From Mycolicibacter icosiumassiliensis (GTDB lineage Bacteria > Actinomycetota > Actinomycetes > Mycobacteriales > Mycobacteriaceae), in assembly GCF_900078685.2 (NCBI RefSeq), contig NZ_LT546170.1, positions 1 through 44,330 on the forward strand: 44,330 nucleotides of DNA. Direction: 5' to 3'. A program made the translations under genes and the position numbers. Positions within the stretch are counted from its first letter, which is position 1. Each line of letters opens with the position of its first letter. Shown in pieces: positions 1 to 8,754 of this stretch. The notes under the pieces are model-generated. The model saw only the letters and a program-made list of their open reading frames with translations, was not told the DNA's origin and did no database searches.

Positions 1-148
1 CCTGCGCGCGGTGGCGCCGCGGGCCGCGGTGCCGATCCACCAGGGCATCATCGCCACCGAGGCTCGCGGGATTTATCACGGCCGTCTGGCCGAGATGGGA
101 CGCGCCGACTTTCAGGTGCTGCCCGAGGAAAGTTCTGTCACCTTCTGA
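1..148 (+). CDS. MBL-fold metallohydrolase-like protein, C-terminal end (partial)
   Basis: An open frame enters from the left edge (codons from base 2) and stops at TGA 146-148. The visible 48 residues contain AVPIHQG followed by a short helix and a closing LPEES strand. This resembles the last metal-site His and C-terminal beta strand of UlaG-type metallo-beta-lactamase-fold hydrolases, whose tail usually reads like IPIHYGT...LxPGE. It converges on the FAD dehydrogenase with one base between the stops. That orientation matches Rv0786c next to Rv0785 in M. tuberculosis, from memory. The catalytic HxHxDH motif lies outside the window, so the family call rests on the tail and the context only. 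Confidence 0.5.
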   Translation, partial: LRAVAPRAAVPIHQGIIATEARGIYHGRLAEMGRADFQVLPEESSVTF

Positions 149-149
149 T

Positions 150-1784
150 CTAGGCGATGTCGCTGGCGGCGCCCCGACCGGCAGCCCGACCGGAGAAGAT
201 GCACCCGCCCAGGAACGTGCCCTCCAGCGCCCGGTAGCCGTGCACGCCACCGCCCCCGAAACCGGCCACCTCGCCGGCCGCGTACAGCCCGTCGATCGGC
301 TTGCCGTCAGAACCCAGCACCCGGGAGTCCAAGTCGGTCTCCAAGCCGCCCAACGTCTTCCGGGTCAGAATGTGCAGTTTGACCGCGATCAGCGGACCGG
401 CGGACGGATCGGTCAGCCGGTGCGGAGCCACCACCCGACCGATCCGGTCACCCAGGTAGGACCGGGCGCCGCGGATCGCGGTGATCTGGCCGTCCTTGCT
501 GAATCGGTTCGCCACCTCTCGGTCGCGCGCGGTGACCTGGGCCTCCACCGTCGCGTAGTCCAACGGCACCACGTCGGGCAGGTCGTTCATCGCGGCGACC
601 AGGTCACGCAGCGACGAGGCGTGCACGAAATCCACCCCGCGGTCGATGAACGCCTGCACCGGCGGAGGCGGCCCGGACCGGGCACGTGATGCGGCCAGCT
701 GGCGCAGACTGCGGCTGGTCAGGTCGGGATTCTGCTCCTGGCCCGACAGCGCGAATTCCTTCTCGATGATCCGCCGGTTCAGCACGAACCAGGTGTAGTC
801 CTGACCGGAGCGGGCAATGTGCTCGAGCGTGCCCAAGGTGTCGAACCCGGGATACAGCGGACCCGGCAGCCGCACGCCGGCAGCGTCGAGCCACAGCGGC
901 GACGGGCCGGGGATGATCCGGATGCCATGGCCCGGCCAGATCGGGTCGTAGTTGGTGATGCCCTCGGTGTAGTGCCACATCCGGTCCCGATTGATCACCC
1001 GGCCGCCGGCCGTCTCGGTGATCCCGATCATCCGGCCGTCGACGTGGGCGGGCACCCCGGCCAACAGTTGCGCGGGCACCCGGCCCATCCGCTCGGGCCA
1101 GTTCTGTCGCACCAGATCGAGATTTCCGCCGATGCCACCGCTGGCAACCAGCACCGCAGGGGCACGGAACTCGAACTCTCCCACTGTGTTCCGCGACGTC
1201 GCCACCTCCAGCACACTGCCCCGAACCCCGGTCACCCGGCCGCTCTCGACGATCAGCTCGTCGACCCGGTGCCGGAAGGCGTACCGGACCCTCGAACGCC
1301 CCCGCAGCCGGCCCGCGAAGATCTCCACCAAAGCCGGTCCGGTGCCCCAGGTGATGTGGAACCGGGGCACCGAGTTGCCGGGCCCGATGGCGCCGTAACC
1401 GCCACGCTCGGCCCAGCCCACCAACGGAAAGACTTTCAGCCCGCGGGCCCGCAGCCAGCTGCGTTTCTCACCCGAGGCAAAGTCCACGTAGGCGTGCGCC
1501 CATTGGCGCGGCCAGTGGTCCTCGGGCCGGTCGAAGCCCGCGGTGCCCAGCCAATCCTGTAGCGCCAGTTCGTGGCTGTCGCGGACCCCCAGCCGGCGCT
1601 GCTCGGGGCTGTCGACGAAGAACAGGCCGCCGAAGGACCAGAACGCCTGTCCGCCCAGGTTCGCGCTGTTCTCCTGGTCGACGATGAGCACCCGCTGGCC
1701 GCGCTCCACCAGTTCGCAGGCCGCCACCAGGCCGGCCAGACCCGCCCCGACCACGATGGCGTCGGCGTCCGCCCTACCGCTCAT
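150..1784 (-). CDS. FAD-binding dehydrogenase (FAD_binding_2 family, Rv0785-like)
   Basis: This 544-residue flavoprotein starts with the dinucleotide-binding motif VGAGLAGL near residues 12-19. It ends with a typical FAD-closing segment (GLYAAGEVAGFGGGGVHGYRALE-type glycine run, about residues 500-520). Both ends and the length fit the fumarate reductase/3-ketosteroid delta-1-dehydrogenase superfamily, in the branch often annotated only as putative FAD-binding dehydrogenase. The substrate is not known; oxidation of a steroid or other CH-CH substrate is possible by homology but not shown. The ATG start at 1784 lies directly before the GAGLAGL motif. It lies 19 bases downstream of the DUF2334 gene on the same strand, so the two may be co-transcribed. 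It is the last gene before the convergent MBL gene. Confidence 0.85.
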   Translation of the reverse strand: MSGRADADAIVVGAGLAGLVAACELVERGQRVLIVDQENSANLGGQAFWSFGGLFFVDSPEQRRLGVRDSHELALQDWLGTAGFDRPEDHWPRQWAHAYVDFASGEKRSWLRARGLKVFPLVGWAERGGYGAIGPGNSVPRFHITWGTGPALVEIFAGRLRGRSRVRYAFRHRVDELIVESGRVTGVRGSVLEVATSRNTVGEFEFRAPAVLVASGGIGGNLDLVRQNWPERMGRVPAQLLAGVPAHVDGRMIGITETAGGRVINRDRMWHYTEGITNYDPIWPGHGIRIIPGPSPLWLDAAGVRLPGPLYPGFDTLGTLEHIARSGQDYTWFVLNRRIIEKEFALSGQEQNPDLTSRSLRQLAASRARSGPPPPVQAFIDRGVDFVHASSLRDLVAAMNDLPDVVPLDYATVEAQVTARDREVANRFSKDGQITAIRGARSYLGDRIGRVVAPHRLTDPSAGPLIAVKLHILTRKTLGGLETDLDSRVLGSDGKPIDGLYAAGEVAGFGGGGVHGYRALEGTFLGGCIFSGRAAGRGAASDIA

Positions 1785-1803
1785 GGCGTCCCAGGGTAAC
1801 GAC

Positions 1804-2538
1804 TCAGGCGCTCAGCTCCGAGGCCACACCGACCGGCTGGAGCGGCCAGCGGTAGCGCTCCGGCCGGCAACCGTGGCCCAATGCCGTGTCCACCGCGTCC
1901 AGCATGGCCTCGGTCACGCCCAGCTTCTTCAGTTGCCGTGCACCTACCGACAGTCGCACCATGCCGTCGCGGCGCGCGATACGTTCGCTGGTCGCCACCA
2001 CCATCCGGCACCACCAGGGCGTGGTGAGAAAGCCGGCCCCGACGCCGATCACCCGAGCCCGCACGGTTTGGTCCAGTACCAGGTCGGTGACGCCGTGCAG
2101 ACCGGCCAGTAGCCGGAAACCATTGCGCGGCAATGCCCTGACGGTTCCCGGCGACACGGTCCAGCCGGGTGCGGCGAACAACCGGGTGCGCAGTCCCAGA
2201 TGCTCGAGTACGCGGTCGGCGCCAAGTAGTCGCAGATTGGCCTCATGGGCGGGCAGCGTGGCGAACTCGCCGCGGCGCTTCTTGGTGGCGGCCTCGTCGA
2301 AGCCGTGCAGCACGATCGCCGCACCGTCGGCGCGCCGCCGCGTCAGCCACTCGACGGTGCCAGGATCTCGGTCGAGCCGGTAGTCGGCACCCAGTCGCGG
2401 CGCCACCAGCAGCGATACCGGTACGCCGCGGGCATCCAGTTGCGCACAGAAGGCCTCGGCATCGGCCTGGGTGTGGGCCCCGATCCCCGAGACGGAGACG
2501 ATCAGTTGTCCGGTCACAACATTCAGTGTGACCAGCAC
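1804..2538 (-). CDS. DUF2334 / polysaccharide deacetylase-like protein (Rv0784-like)
   Basis: Protein of up to 244 residues with the NodB-like deacetylase pattern. An early strand VSVSGIG is followed by HGFDE (about residues 99-103), which supplies a putative metal-binding His and Asp, and by FAAPGW (about 161-166), which matches the RxPxG-type region of this fold in degenerate form. DUF2334 proteins are predicted deacetylases; the substrate is unknown. The annotated GTG start (2538) has no clear ribosome-binding site. An in-frame GTG at 2517 would begin MTGQLIVSVSG and is an equally good choice. It probably forms an operon with the downstream FAD dehydrogenase. No signal peptide is visible, so a cytoplasmic location is likely. 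Confidence 0.7.
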   Translation of the reverse strand: MLVTLNVVTGQLIVSVSGIGAHTQADAEAFCAQLDARGVPVSLLVAPRLGADYRLDRDPGTVEWLTRRRADGAAIVLHGFDEAATKKRRGEFATLPAHEANLRLLGADRVLEHLGLRTRLFAAPGWTVSPGTVRALPRNGFRLLAGLHGVTDLVLDQTVRARVIGVGAGFLTTPWWCRMVVATSERIARRDGMVRLSVGARQLKKLGVTEAMLDAVDTALGHGCRPERYRWPLQPVGVASELSA

Positions 2539-2579
2539 AGGTGTCTAGCCGGTGACGTCGAGGAAGACGTCAGATAGCG

Positions 2580-3923
2580 CTACGGAGCCGCCCGCCGGCG
2601 GCTGTGGTCAGCCGGATCGGTGGTGTCGGCGGCGATCGCCTTGAGTCGGGCCAGGTCACGGGGATGCAGACCCGGCGCCATCTCCAGCGATTCCAGAAGC
2701 AGGTCGGTATGCTCCCGCAGGGCAGGCAGGTGCTCGGGCCGGCCGGATTCCTTGACGTGGGCGACCAGCATCCGCAACACCCGCAGGATCGCCGCTGCCA
2801 CCAAGGGCTGACTGGGCGCAACCTGGCGAAGTTGGTCGAAACCGTGCCCAATGTATTCCTTGGGGTCCAGGTCCCAGGGCCGTAACAGTATTCGTCCGTC
2901 CGGTCCGGCGACCGCCCGCGGTCGCGGCTGTACCGTCAGCACCCGCCGCAGCAGGCTGCCCACCCGCAGCGTGGCCTCCACCGCGGTGGTCGGGTCATTG
3001 ATCGCCGAACTGAGCGCACGCAGCCCGATATCGACCAGCTGACGGAACGCGAAGTCGACGTCTTCCTGCATGGTGCGGCTGTCACTGACGACGACGGCCC
3101 GGGACAGCTTGTGCCGCACCCGATCCGGATTGGCCGGCACCGGCCAGATGGTGACAAGTGGCTGGCCGAGGTGGATGTAGGCACCGACGCGGGTGTCCAA
3201 CCGGATTGTGGTTCCGGCCGGGATGGCAGCCAACAGCCGTTCAGCGTGGACCTGACTGACCCAGCCGTTGCCTGGCGAGGCCAACCGCAATGCGTCCGGG
3301 GGAACATCCATGTCGGCCTCGTGCGCGGGTTGTTCGTGGGCGGCGGCGGCCGCGACGGCGTCGATCACCATGGAGCCCTCGGCCGCGATCTCGCGCACCA
3401 CCTGTCCGACCTCCAGCCGATGAGCCAGGTGGTCGACGTGCCCGATGATCGTGATGACGGTGGCGATCGTCAGCACTACCGCGACTGTCACCGTCAACGG
3501 CGGCGCAGGGACCGGCGACGACCCATTGAGATCGGGCAGACTCAGCACGCAATACACGAACGTCGCGACCAGCAGGCCGATGACAACCTGGCTTAGCCGG
3601 TCCCGGATAAACCACCGCATTACGCGGGGCGAAAGCTGCGAACTCGCCAGCTGCAGGCTCACGATGGTCAGCGAGAAGATGACTCCCGCTGTGGTGATCG
3701 TCGCGCCGGCGATGGTGGACAGCAATGTGGTCGCCACGCTGCTATCCATCTTCAGCAGGTAGCGCGGCGATGGGCCGATGTTGCGGTCCGCCACCCGGGT
3801 GATGACGGCGAGTGCCATCCCGCCGAACACGATCACCAGCGGCAACGCGAACAGGCTCTCCCGGAACCGGTAGGCCAGTGCCGCCGCCCGCACACTGGGG
3901 AAGCGTTCCGACCGGGTATGCAT
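2580..3923 (-). CDS. DUF2254 integral membrane protein
   Basis: 447 residues. Hydrophobic segments lie at about residues 22-42 (FALPLVIVFGGMALAVI), 60-85 (a Thr-rich IAGATITTAGVIFSLTIV segment), 110-130 and 140-165. They are followed by a soluble C-terminal half rich in charged residues and containing AINDPTTAVEA. This architecture and that motif are typical of the DUF2254 family, whose function is unknown; channel or transporter roles have been suggested only from topology. The start was set at ATG 3923, not further upstream, because this places the start codon one base over the stop of the glutathione peroxidase gene (TGATG), a normal translational-coupling arrangement. The upstream extension reads as a Pro/His/Arg-rich shadow of the GPx gene. 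In the M. tuberculosis order I remember, an EmrB transporter is here instead. Confidence 0.8.
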   Translation of the reverse strand: MHTRSERFPSVRAAALAYRFRESLFALPLVIVFGGMALAVITRVADRNIGPSPRYLLKMDSSVATTLLSTIAGATITTAGVIFSLTIVSLQLASSQLSPRVMRWFIRDRLSQVVIGLLVATFVYCVLSLPDLNGSSPVPAPPLTVTVAVVLTIATVITIIGHVDHLAHRLEVGQVVREIAAEGSMVIDAVAAAAAHEQPAHEADMDVPPDALRLASPGNGWVSQVHAERLLAAIPAGTTIRLDTRVGAYIHLGQPLVTIWPVPANPDRVRHKLSRAVVVSDSRTMQEDVDFAFRQLVDIGLRALSSAINDPTTAVEATLRVGSLLRRVLTVQPRPRAVAGPDGRILLRPWDLDPKEYIGHGFDQLRQVAPSQPLVAAAILRVLRMLVAHVKESGRPEHLPALREHTDLLLESLEMAPGLHPRDLARLKAIAADTTDPADHSRRRAAP

Positions 3924-4411
3924 CAGCCAGGCAGGACGGCTTCGATGGCGGCAAGAACCTCGGGCGCGTCCGGCACCGTGGTGGGCCGGAAGCGGTTGAC
4001 TACGGTGGCACCCGGGGCGAGCAGGAATTTCTCGAAATTCCACTGCACGTCACCGGCGGCGCCCTCGGCATCGGCGGTCTTGGTCAGCTCGGCATACAGC
4101 GGGTGGCGGTCCGCGCCGTTGACATCGGTCTTGGCCAGCAACGGAAACGTCACCCCATAGCTGGTGGAGCAGAAGGTCGCGATCTCTTCGGCCGTTCCGG
4201 GCTCCTGACCCATGAACTGATTGCAGGGCACGCCCAGCACGGTCAGGCCGCGGTCTCCGTAGTCCTGCGCGAGCTTCTCCAGCGCACCGTACTGCGGGGT
4301 GAGTCCGCATTTGGACGCGACGTTGACGACCAGCACCGCACGGTCGGCGTAATCGGCCAGCGAGGTGGACCGGCCGTCAAGAGTGGTCAGGGGAATATCG
4401 GCGAGGCTCAT
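3923..4411 (-). CDS. Glutathione peroxidase family protein (Cys-type)
   Basis: 162 residues, the normal size for bacterial GPx/BtuE-like thiol peroxidases. The peroxidatic site is ASKCGLTPQY with Cys35 in place of selenocysteine. GVPCNQFMGQEP carries the conserved Gln and a second Cys (Cys63), and QWNFEKFL carries the Trp-Asn of the catalytic tetrad. Such Cys enzymes reduce hydroperoxides, usually with thioredoxin as reductant; mycobacteria lack glutathione, so thioredoxin is the likely partner here (inference). ATG 4411 was chosen because MSLADIPLTTLDG is the usual N-terminus of the family. The longer frame adds a non-homologous leader. It is the first gene of a pair with the DUF2254 gene, overlapping it by one base. 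Confidence 0.88.
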   Translation of the reverse strand: MSLADIPLTTLDGRSTSLADYADRAVLVVNVASKCGLTPQYGALEKLAQDYGDRGLTVLGVPCNQFMGQEPGTAEEIATFCSTSYGVTFPLLAKTDVNGADRHPLYAELTKTADAEGAAGDVQWNFEKFLLAPGATVVNRFRPTTVPDAPEVLAAIEAVLPG

Positions 4412-4469
4412 GGGCGCGACGTTACCCGTGTCGATGCCCACCGCGAATAACCGGCCGCGATTCGAATTT

Positions 4470-4499
4470 TTGACCAATTTTCTGCAGAACAACTAAGCT
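4470..4499 (+). promoter_or_regulatory. Predicted sigma-A-type promoter of the exported protein gene
   Basis: TTGACC (4470-4475), an 18-base spacer and TAAGCT (4494-4499) match mycobacterial -35 and TANNNT -10 elements. Transcription would start near 4506, giving a short leader that contains GAGGGGGC as the ribosome-binding site before ATG 4532. The -10 box is followed by CATTC. The same arrangement recurs in front of the exported repeat protein at 39971. Confidence 0.5.
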
Positions 4500-4531
4500 C
4501 ATTCTCAGTTAACGTCGTTGAGGGGGCAGTC

Positions 4532-5722
4532 ATGTATCACCCCGCCGTTTGCAGGTTCGTCACCGCGGGAATCGTCATCACCGGTACGGGTCTGATCGCG
4601 GCCACTCCGGTGGTGGCTCCCCCAGCGTCAGCCAACCCGGTCCCGGTCGTGCAGCTCACTTCCGGCATCGGCGACCTGATCACCCCCTACGCGGATCTGT
4701 TCACCAATACCTGGGCCAACGTCTCGACCATAGCCACGGACTGGTTCTCCGACCCGTTCCCGTTTCTGCACCAGATACTCCTCAATCAGGCCGGCTACGC
4801 GCAGGACATCTTCGCGGCGCTCGTACACGGCGATCTCCCGGGCTTCGGCCAGGCGCTGCTGGACGCCGGAACGGGCATGTGGCACAACTTCGGCAACGTC
4901 GTTGACACGGCGTTCGACTTCTCGGTGGGCGTGGACACATCGACGATGTTCGACGACGTCGAGGAGCCGTCCGCCGGCGAACTGGTCGCCGCGGTCCTCA
5001 GCGGCAACTTCCACGACCTGATCCAGGGCGTCATCAACAGCGTCGGCAGCCCCGAGCTGGAGCTGGGGGTACCAGTCGCGTTACTTATCGATGCCCTGGG
5101 GGCGCCCATCCTGGGCTGGAATGCATTGGCGGACAGCGCCAACGCCATCTTCGGCGACCTGCGCGGCGGCGACTGGTGGGGAGCGTTCGCCGGCACCTTC
5201 ACCGCACCAGCGCACTTCATCGATGCCGTGCTCAATGGCTCCGGAGTTCCGCTGGACTTCCTCAGCGCCTTCGGATTCTCCCCCGACGATCTGGTGGGCG
5301 AGAAGTTTGATCTCGGATCGGAGCCGGTGGATGTCCCGGTCCTGGGGACGGGCACCGCTCACCTGGGCTACATCACCGTCAAGGCGATAGACGGCACCAT
5401 CCCGCTGGGCGGCCTGCTGGCCCAACTCACGCACCCCGAGATCAACGGCACCCTGCAGTACTCCGGCGGCCAGGTTGTCTTCGACGAGCGCTGCTTTCCG
5501 ATAATCGGTTGCTCGACAACCCCACCCATCGACATCAAGTCCGACCCGGACACCTTCGACATCGCCCGGGAGCTGACGGGCACGCCGATCGGCGGCATCC
5601 TCCCGGCCTGGCTGAACTGGCTCCCCCACCAGTTCGCGGATGCGATCACCCTGTCGGCGACCGCCGAATCGGCCCAGGCCACGGCCGATCTATTCGGCTT
5701 TGGCCTCGGGCTCACCGGTTAG
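4532..5722 (+). CDS. Exported mycobacterial protein of the GjpA-like / PPE-tail-like type
   Basis: 396 residues. A signal peptide is visible: a basic start, a hydrophobic run at about 10-24, then AATPVVAPPASAN with a likely cleavage after ASA near residue 34. The mature protein begins VPVVQLTSG and carries the pattern WFSDPFPFLHQILLNQAGYA (residues 71-90). This pattern is common in a large mycobacterial family of exported proteins, some annotated as outer-membrane GjpA-like porins and some as PPE tails. The function is unproven. Two cysteines, C321 and C327, flank PIIG and could form a disulfide outside the cell. The start has a strong GAGGGGG ribosome-binding site. Its stop overlaps the stop of oligopeptidase B by four bases (TTAG). 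Confidence 0.7.
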   Translation: MYHPAVCRFVTAGIVITGTGLIAATPVVAPPASANPVPVVQLTSGIGDLITPYADLFTNTWANVSTIATDWFSDPFPFLHQILLNQAGYAQDIFAALVHGDLPGFGQALLDAGTGMWHNFGNVVDTAFDFSVGVDTSTMFDDVEEPSAGELVAAVLSGNFHDLIQGVINSVGSPELELGVPVALLIDALGAPILGWNALADSANAIFGDLRGGDWWGAFAGTFTAPAHFIDAVLNGSGVPLDFLSAFGFSPDDLVGEKFDLGSEPVDVPVLGTGTAHLGYITVKAIDGTIPLGGLLAQLTHPEINGTLQYSGGQVVFDERCFPIIGCSTTPPIDIKSDPDTFDIARELTGTPIGGILPAWLNWLPHQFADAITLSATAESAQATADLFGFGLGLTG

Positions 5723-7848
5723 CCCGACTCGACCGAGACGCCGACCACCGCCAGCAGCCAGGCGTAGGAGAACGCGATCTCTTTCCAGCGTTCGTAGCGC
5801 CCGGAGATACCGCCGTGGCCGGCGTTCATCTCAGTTTTCAGCAACACCGGGTTGACGTCGGTCTTGGTGTGCCGCAGCGCCGCGACCCACTTCGCCGGCT
5901 CGACGTAGTACACCCGGGTGTCGTGCAGCGAGGTCATCGCCAGGATCGGCGGATATTCCCGGCGGGCGATGTTTTCGTACGGCGAGTAGGACTTCATGTA
6001 GAAGTAGACGTCCTTGTCGTCCAACGGGTTTCCCCACTCGTCCCACTCGATGACGGTCAGTGGCAGCGACGGGTCCAAGATGGTGGTCAGCGGGTCGACG
6101 AACGGGACCTGCGCCACCACCCCGGCGAACAGGTCCGGCGCCAGGTTGGTCACCGCGCCCATCAGCAGGCCGCCGGCGCTGCCGCCCATCGCCACCAGAT
6201 GCCCGGGCTGGCAGACCCCAGCGTCGATCAGGTGCCGTCCCACGGCGACGAAGTCGGTGAAGCTGTTCTTCTTGTCCAGCAGCTTGCCGCGCTCGTACCA
6301 CAGCCGACCCATCTCACCGCCGCCGCGAACGTGAGCGACGGCGAACACCATGCCCCGGTCCAGCAGCGACAGCCGAGCGATCGAGAACTGCGGGTCCTCG
6401 CACGCCTCGTAGGCGCCGTAGCCGTAAAGCAGTGTGGGGGCTGGTAGTTCGATACCGGCCCGGTGCACGATCGACACAGGGACCCGGGTGCCGTCCTCGG
6501 CGTAGGCCCAGTCGCGGTATTCGACGTAGTCGGTGCTGCGGTAGTCGCCCAGCACCGGTTGTTCGCGCAGCAGGGTGCGTTCACCGGTCGCAAGGTCGAT
6601 GTCGTAGACCCGCACCGGGGTGATGAACGACGTGGCGCCTACCCGCAGTTTCGGGGCGTCCCAGTTCGGATTGGTGGCCAGGCCCGACGACGTCAGCTCG
6701 GTGTCGAAGGTGATCTCCTGCGGCGGCTGGAGGTCACCGTCGACGCCGATCGGCCACAGTTGGATGCGGGGCAGGCCCTCGGCGCGGTAGCCGACCACCA
6801 GGTGGTGCGCGAAGGCATCCACCGAGTCGAGTCGCACGTCGTCGCGTCCGGCGATGAGGGTCTGCTGCGCGTTCGGTTCGTTCACCGGCGCCTGGACCAA
6901 GGTGAAGTTGACCGCACCGTCGTTGTGCAGCATCAGGAATTGGTCCCGGCCGCCGATGATGGCGTGCTCTACGGAGTATTCGACACCTTCGCGGCGAGGC
7001 AGCACCACCGTGAAATCGGCGTGCGAATCGGCTGCGTCGGCGTAGCGCACCTCGGTGGTGATCGACGAACCGGCCGCGATCATCACGTAGGCGTCGCTGC
7101 GGGTACGGCCTACCGCCAACCAGAATCGCTCGTCGGCCTCGTGGTAGACCTGCTCGGCGGACGCTGCGGAAGCACCGATTCGGTAGCGCCACACGGTATC
7201 CGGACGCCAGGCTTCGTCGACAGTCGTGTAGTAGACAGTCTGGTTGTCGGTCGCCCAAGTCACCCCGGCGCCGATCCCGGCGATCTCGTCGGCAAGCAGT
7301 TCACCGGTGGATAAATCCTTGAACCGCAGGGTGTACCGCTCGTCGCCGACGACGTCGACTGAGTAGGCCAAGATGTTGCTGTCCGGGCTGACGCTGGCAG
7401 CACCGAGCGCGAAGAAGTCGTGCCCTTGCGCCTCGGCGTTCTGGTCGAGCAACACCTGCTCGCCGGGGATCTCGGTGGCCTCGTCGAGCTGCGGCGGATC
7501 CCAGTCGTCCGGGCTGCTCACCGGGCAGCGGCATTGCACGCCGTACTGCTTTCCTTCGAAGGTGCGCGCGTAGTACCACCAATCGCCGCGACGAGCGGGT
7601 ACCGACAGGTCGGTCTCCTTGGTGCGGGCCTTGATCTCGTCGAAAATGTTCTGGCGCAAAGGTTCCAGATGTGCCGTGGCGGCGTCGGTGTACGCGTTCT
7701 CGGCTTCCAAGTGGGCGATCACCGCGGGATCAGCCTTGTCGCGCAGCCACTCGTAAGAGTCGACGAAGGTGTCCCCGTGGTGCGTGCGGATGCTGTCTAC
7801 TCGCTTAGCCGACGGTGGGGCCGGAAGGTCTTGTGACACGTCGGTCAT
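5719..7848 (-). CDS. ptrB: Oligopeptidase B (prolyl oligopeptidase family S9A)
   Basis: A 709-residue serine peptidase that cleaves small peptides after basic residues. The N-terminal two thirds form the beta-propeller, and the C-terminal third is the alpha/beta-hydrolase domain. The catalytic triad is visible as Ser557 in MGGSAGGL, Asp643 in SLHDTRVYY and His678 in NAGHGG. No signal peptide is visible, so it should be cytoplasmic. The ATG at 7848 was chosen because it overlaps the purC stop as ATGA; an ATG six codons upstream would push further into purC. In M. tuberculosis the homologue is annotated as two pieces, ptrBa and ptrBb (from memory). Here the reading frame is intact across the whole length. 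It is downstream of purC and likely co-transcribed with it. Confidence 0.92.
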   Translation of the reverse strand: MTDVSQDLPAPPSAKRVDSIRTHHGDTFVDSYEWLRDKADPAVIAHLEAENAYTDAATAHLEPLRQNIFDEIKARTKETDLSVPARRGDWWYYARTFEGKQYGVQCRCPVSSPDDWDPPQLDEATEIPGEQVLLDQNAEAQGHDFFALGAASVSPDSNILAYSVDVVGDERYTLRFKDLSTGELLADEIAGIGAGVTWATDNQTVYYTTVDEAWRPDTVWRYRIGASAASAEQVYHEADERFWLAVGRTRSDAYVMIAAGSSITTEVRYADAADSHADFTVVLPRREGVEYSVEHAIIGGRDQFLMLHNDGAVNFTLVQAPVNEPNAQQTLIAGRDDVRLDSVDAFAHHLVVGYRAEGLPRIQLWPIGVDGDLQPPQEITFDTELTSSGLATNPNWDAPKLRVGATSFITPVRVYDIDLATGERTLLREQPVLGDYRSTDYVEYRDWAYAEDGTRVPVSIVHRAGIELPAPTLLYGYGAYEACEDPQFSIARLSLLDRGMVFAVAHVRGGGEMGRLWYERGKLLDKKNSFTDFVAVGRHLIDAGVCQPGHLVAMGGSAGGLLMGAVTNLAPDLFAGVVAQVPFVDPLTTILDPSLPLTVIEWDEWGNPLDDKDVYFYMKSYSPYENIARREYPPILAMTSLHDTRVYYVEPAKWVAALRHTKTDVNPVLLKTEMNAGHGGISGRYERWKEIAFSYAWLLAVVGVSVESG

Positions 7849-8741
7849 GCTCCGGGGCCGACCCATTCGTCAAAGGACAGACCTGAAATACGTTCGTAGG
7901 CCTCGATATAACGGGCGCGAGTCGCGGCGATGATGTCGTCCGGCAGTGCCGGGGGCGGTTGATCTCCGGCCCGGTCCCAACCCGATTCCGGACCGGTCAG
8001 CCAGTTGCGGACGAACTGCTTGTCGAAGCTCTGCTGCACCACCCCGGCCCGGTAGTGGTCAGCCGGCCAGTACCGCGACGAGTCGGGGGTGAACACTTCG
8101 TCGGCGAGTACCAGATTGTCGTGTTCGTCGATGCCAAACTCGAACTTGGTGTCGGCGATGATGATTCCCTTGGTCAGCGCGTGGTCGGCCGCCTGCACAT
8201 AGGTCGCCAGGGTGCGGTCGCGCAGCTGGCCGGCGCGTACCGGGCCCACCATATCGATCACCTGCGCGAACGAGATGTTCTCGTCGTGCTCGCCGATCTC
8301 GGCCTTGGTCGCCGGAGTGAACAGCGGGTTGAGGAACTTGCTGGCTTCGACAAGCCCGGGCGGCAAGGGGATGCCGCACACGGCGCCGCTGCGCTGGTAG
8401 TCCAGCAGGCCCGAGCCGGTCAGGTAGCCGCGGGCCACGCACTCCACCGGCATCATCTTGAGTTGGCGAACGACCAGCGCGCGGCCCAGTACCTCGTCGG
8501 GGATGCGCGGGTCATCCGGCGGCCCGGCCAGGTGATTGGGGGCCTCGACGAGGTCGAAGAAGAAGACGCTCATCGCGGTCAGGATGCGTCCCTTGTCCGG
8601 GATCTCGCTGTCGAGGATGTAGTCGAACGCCGAGATCCGGTCGGTCGCGACGAACAGCAGATGTTGATCATCGATCCGGTAGAGTTCGCGGACTTTGCCG
8701 CTGGCCAGGTGCTGGTAATCGGAGAGCGCGGGTCGCGACAT
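7845..8741 (-). CDS. purC: Phosphoribosylaminoimidazole-succinocarboxamide synthase (SAICAR synthetase)
   Basis: 298 residues, full length for the long actinobacterial/yeast-type PurC. It ligates aspartate to CAIR with ATP in de novo purine synthesis. Landmarks are SGKVRELYRID at the N-terminus (nucleotide-binding loop), the ECVARGYLTGSG segment (about residues 100-111) and DTKFEFGID (the family signature, about residues 196-204). ATG 8741 directly precedes a PALSDYQHLASGKV start typical for the family. The gene overlaps ptrB by four bases. Two further purine genes, purB and purD, lie on the same strand in this window, so the region is a loose purine cluster. The promoter must lie in 8742-8871, which contains a 36-base direct repeat. 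Confidence 0.96.
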   Translation of the reverse strand: MSRPALSDYQHLASGKVRELYRIDDQHLLFVATDRISAFDYILDSEIPDKGRILTAMSVFFFDLVEAPNHLAGPPDDPRIPDEVLGRALVVRQLKMMPVECVARGYLTGSGLLDYQRSGAVCGIPLPPGLVEASKFLNPLFTPATKAEIGEHDENISFAQVIDMVGPVRAGQLRDRTLATYVQAADHALTKGIIIADTKFEFGIDEHDNLVLADEVFTPDSSRYWPADHYRAGVVQQSFDKQFVRNWLTGPESGWDRAGDQPPPALPDDIIAATRARYIEAYERISGLSFDEWVGPGA

Positions 8742-8754
8742 TGCGTCAGCCTAT

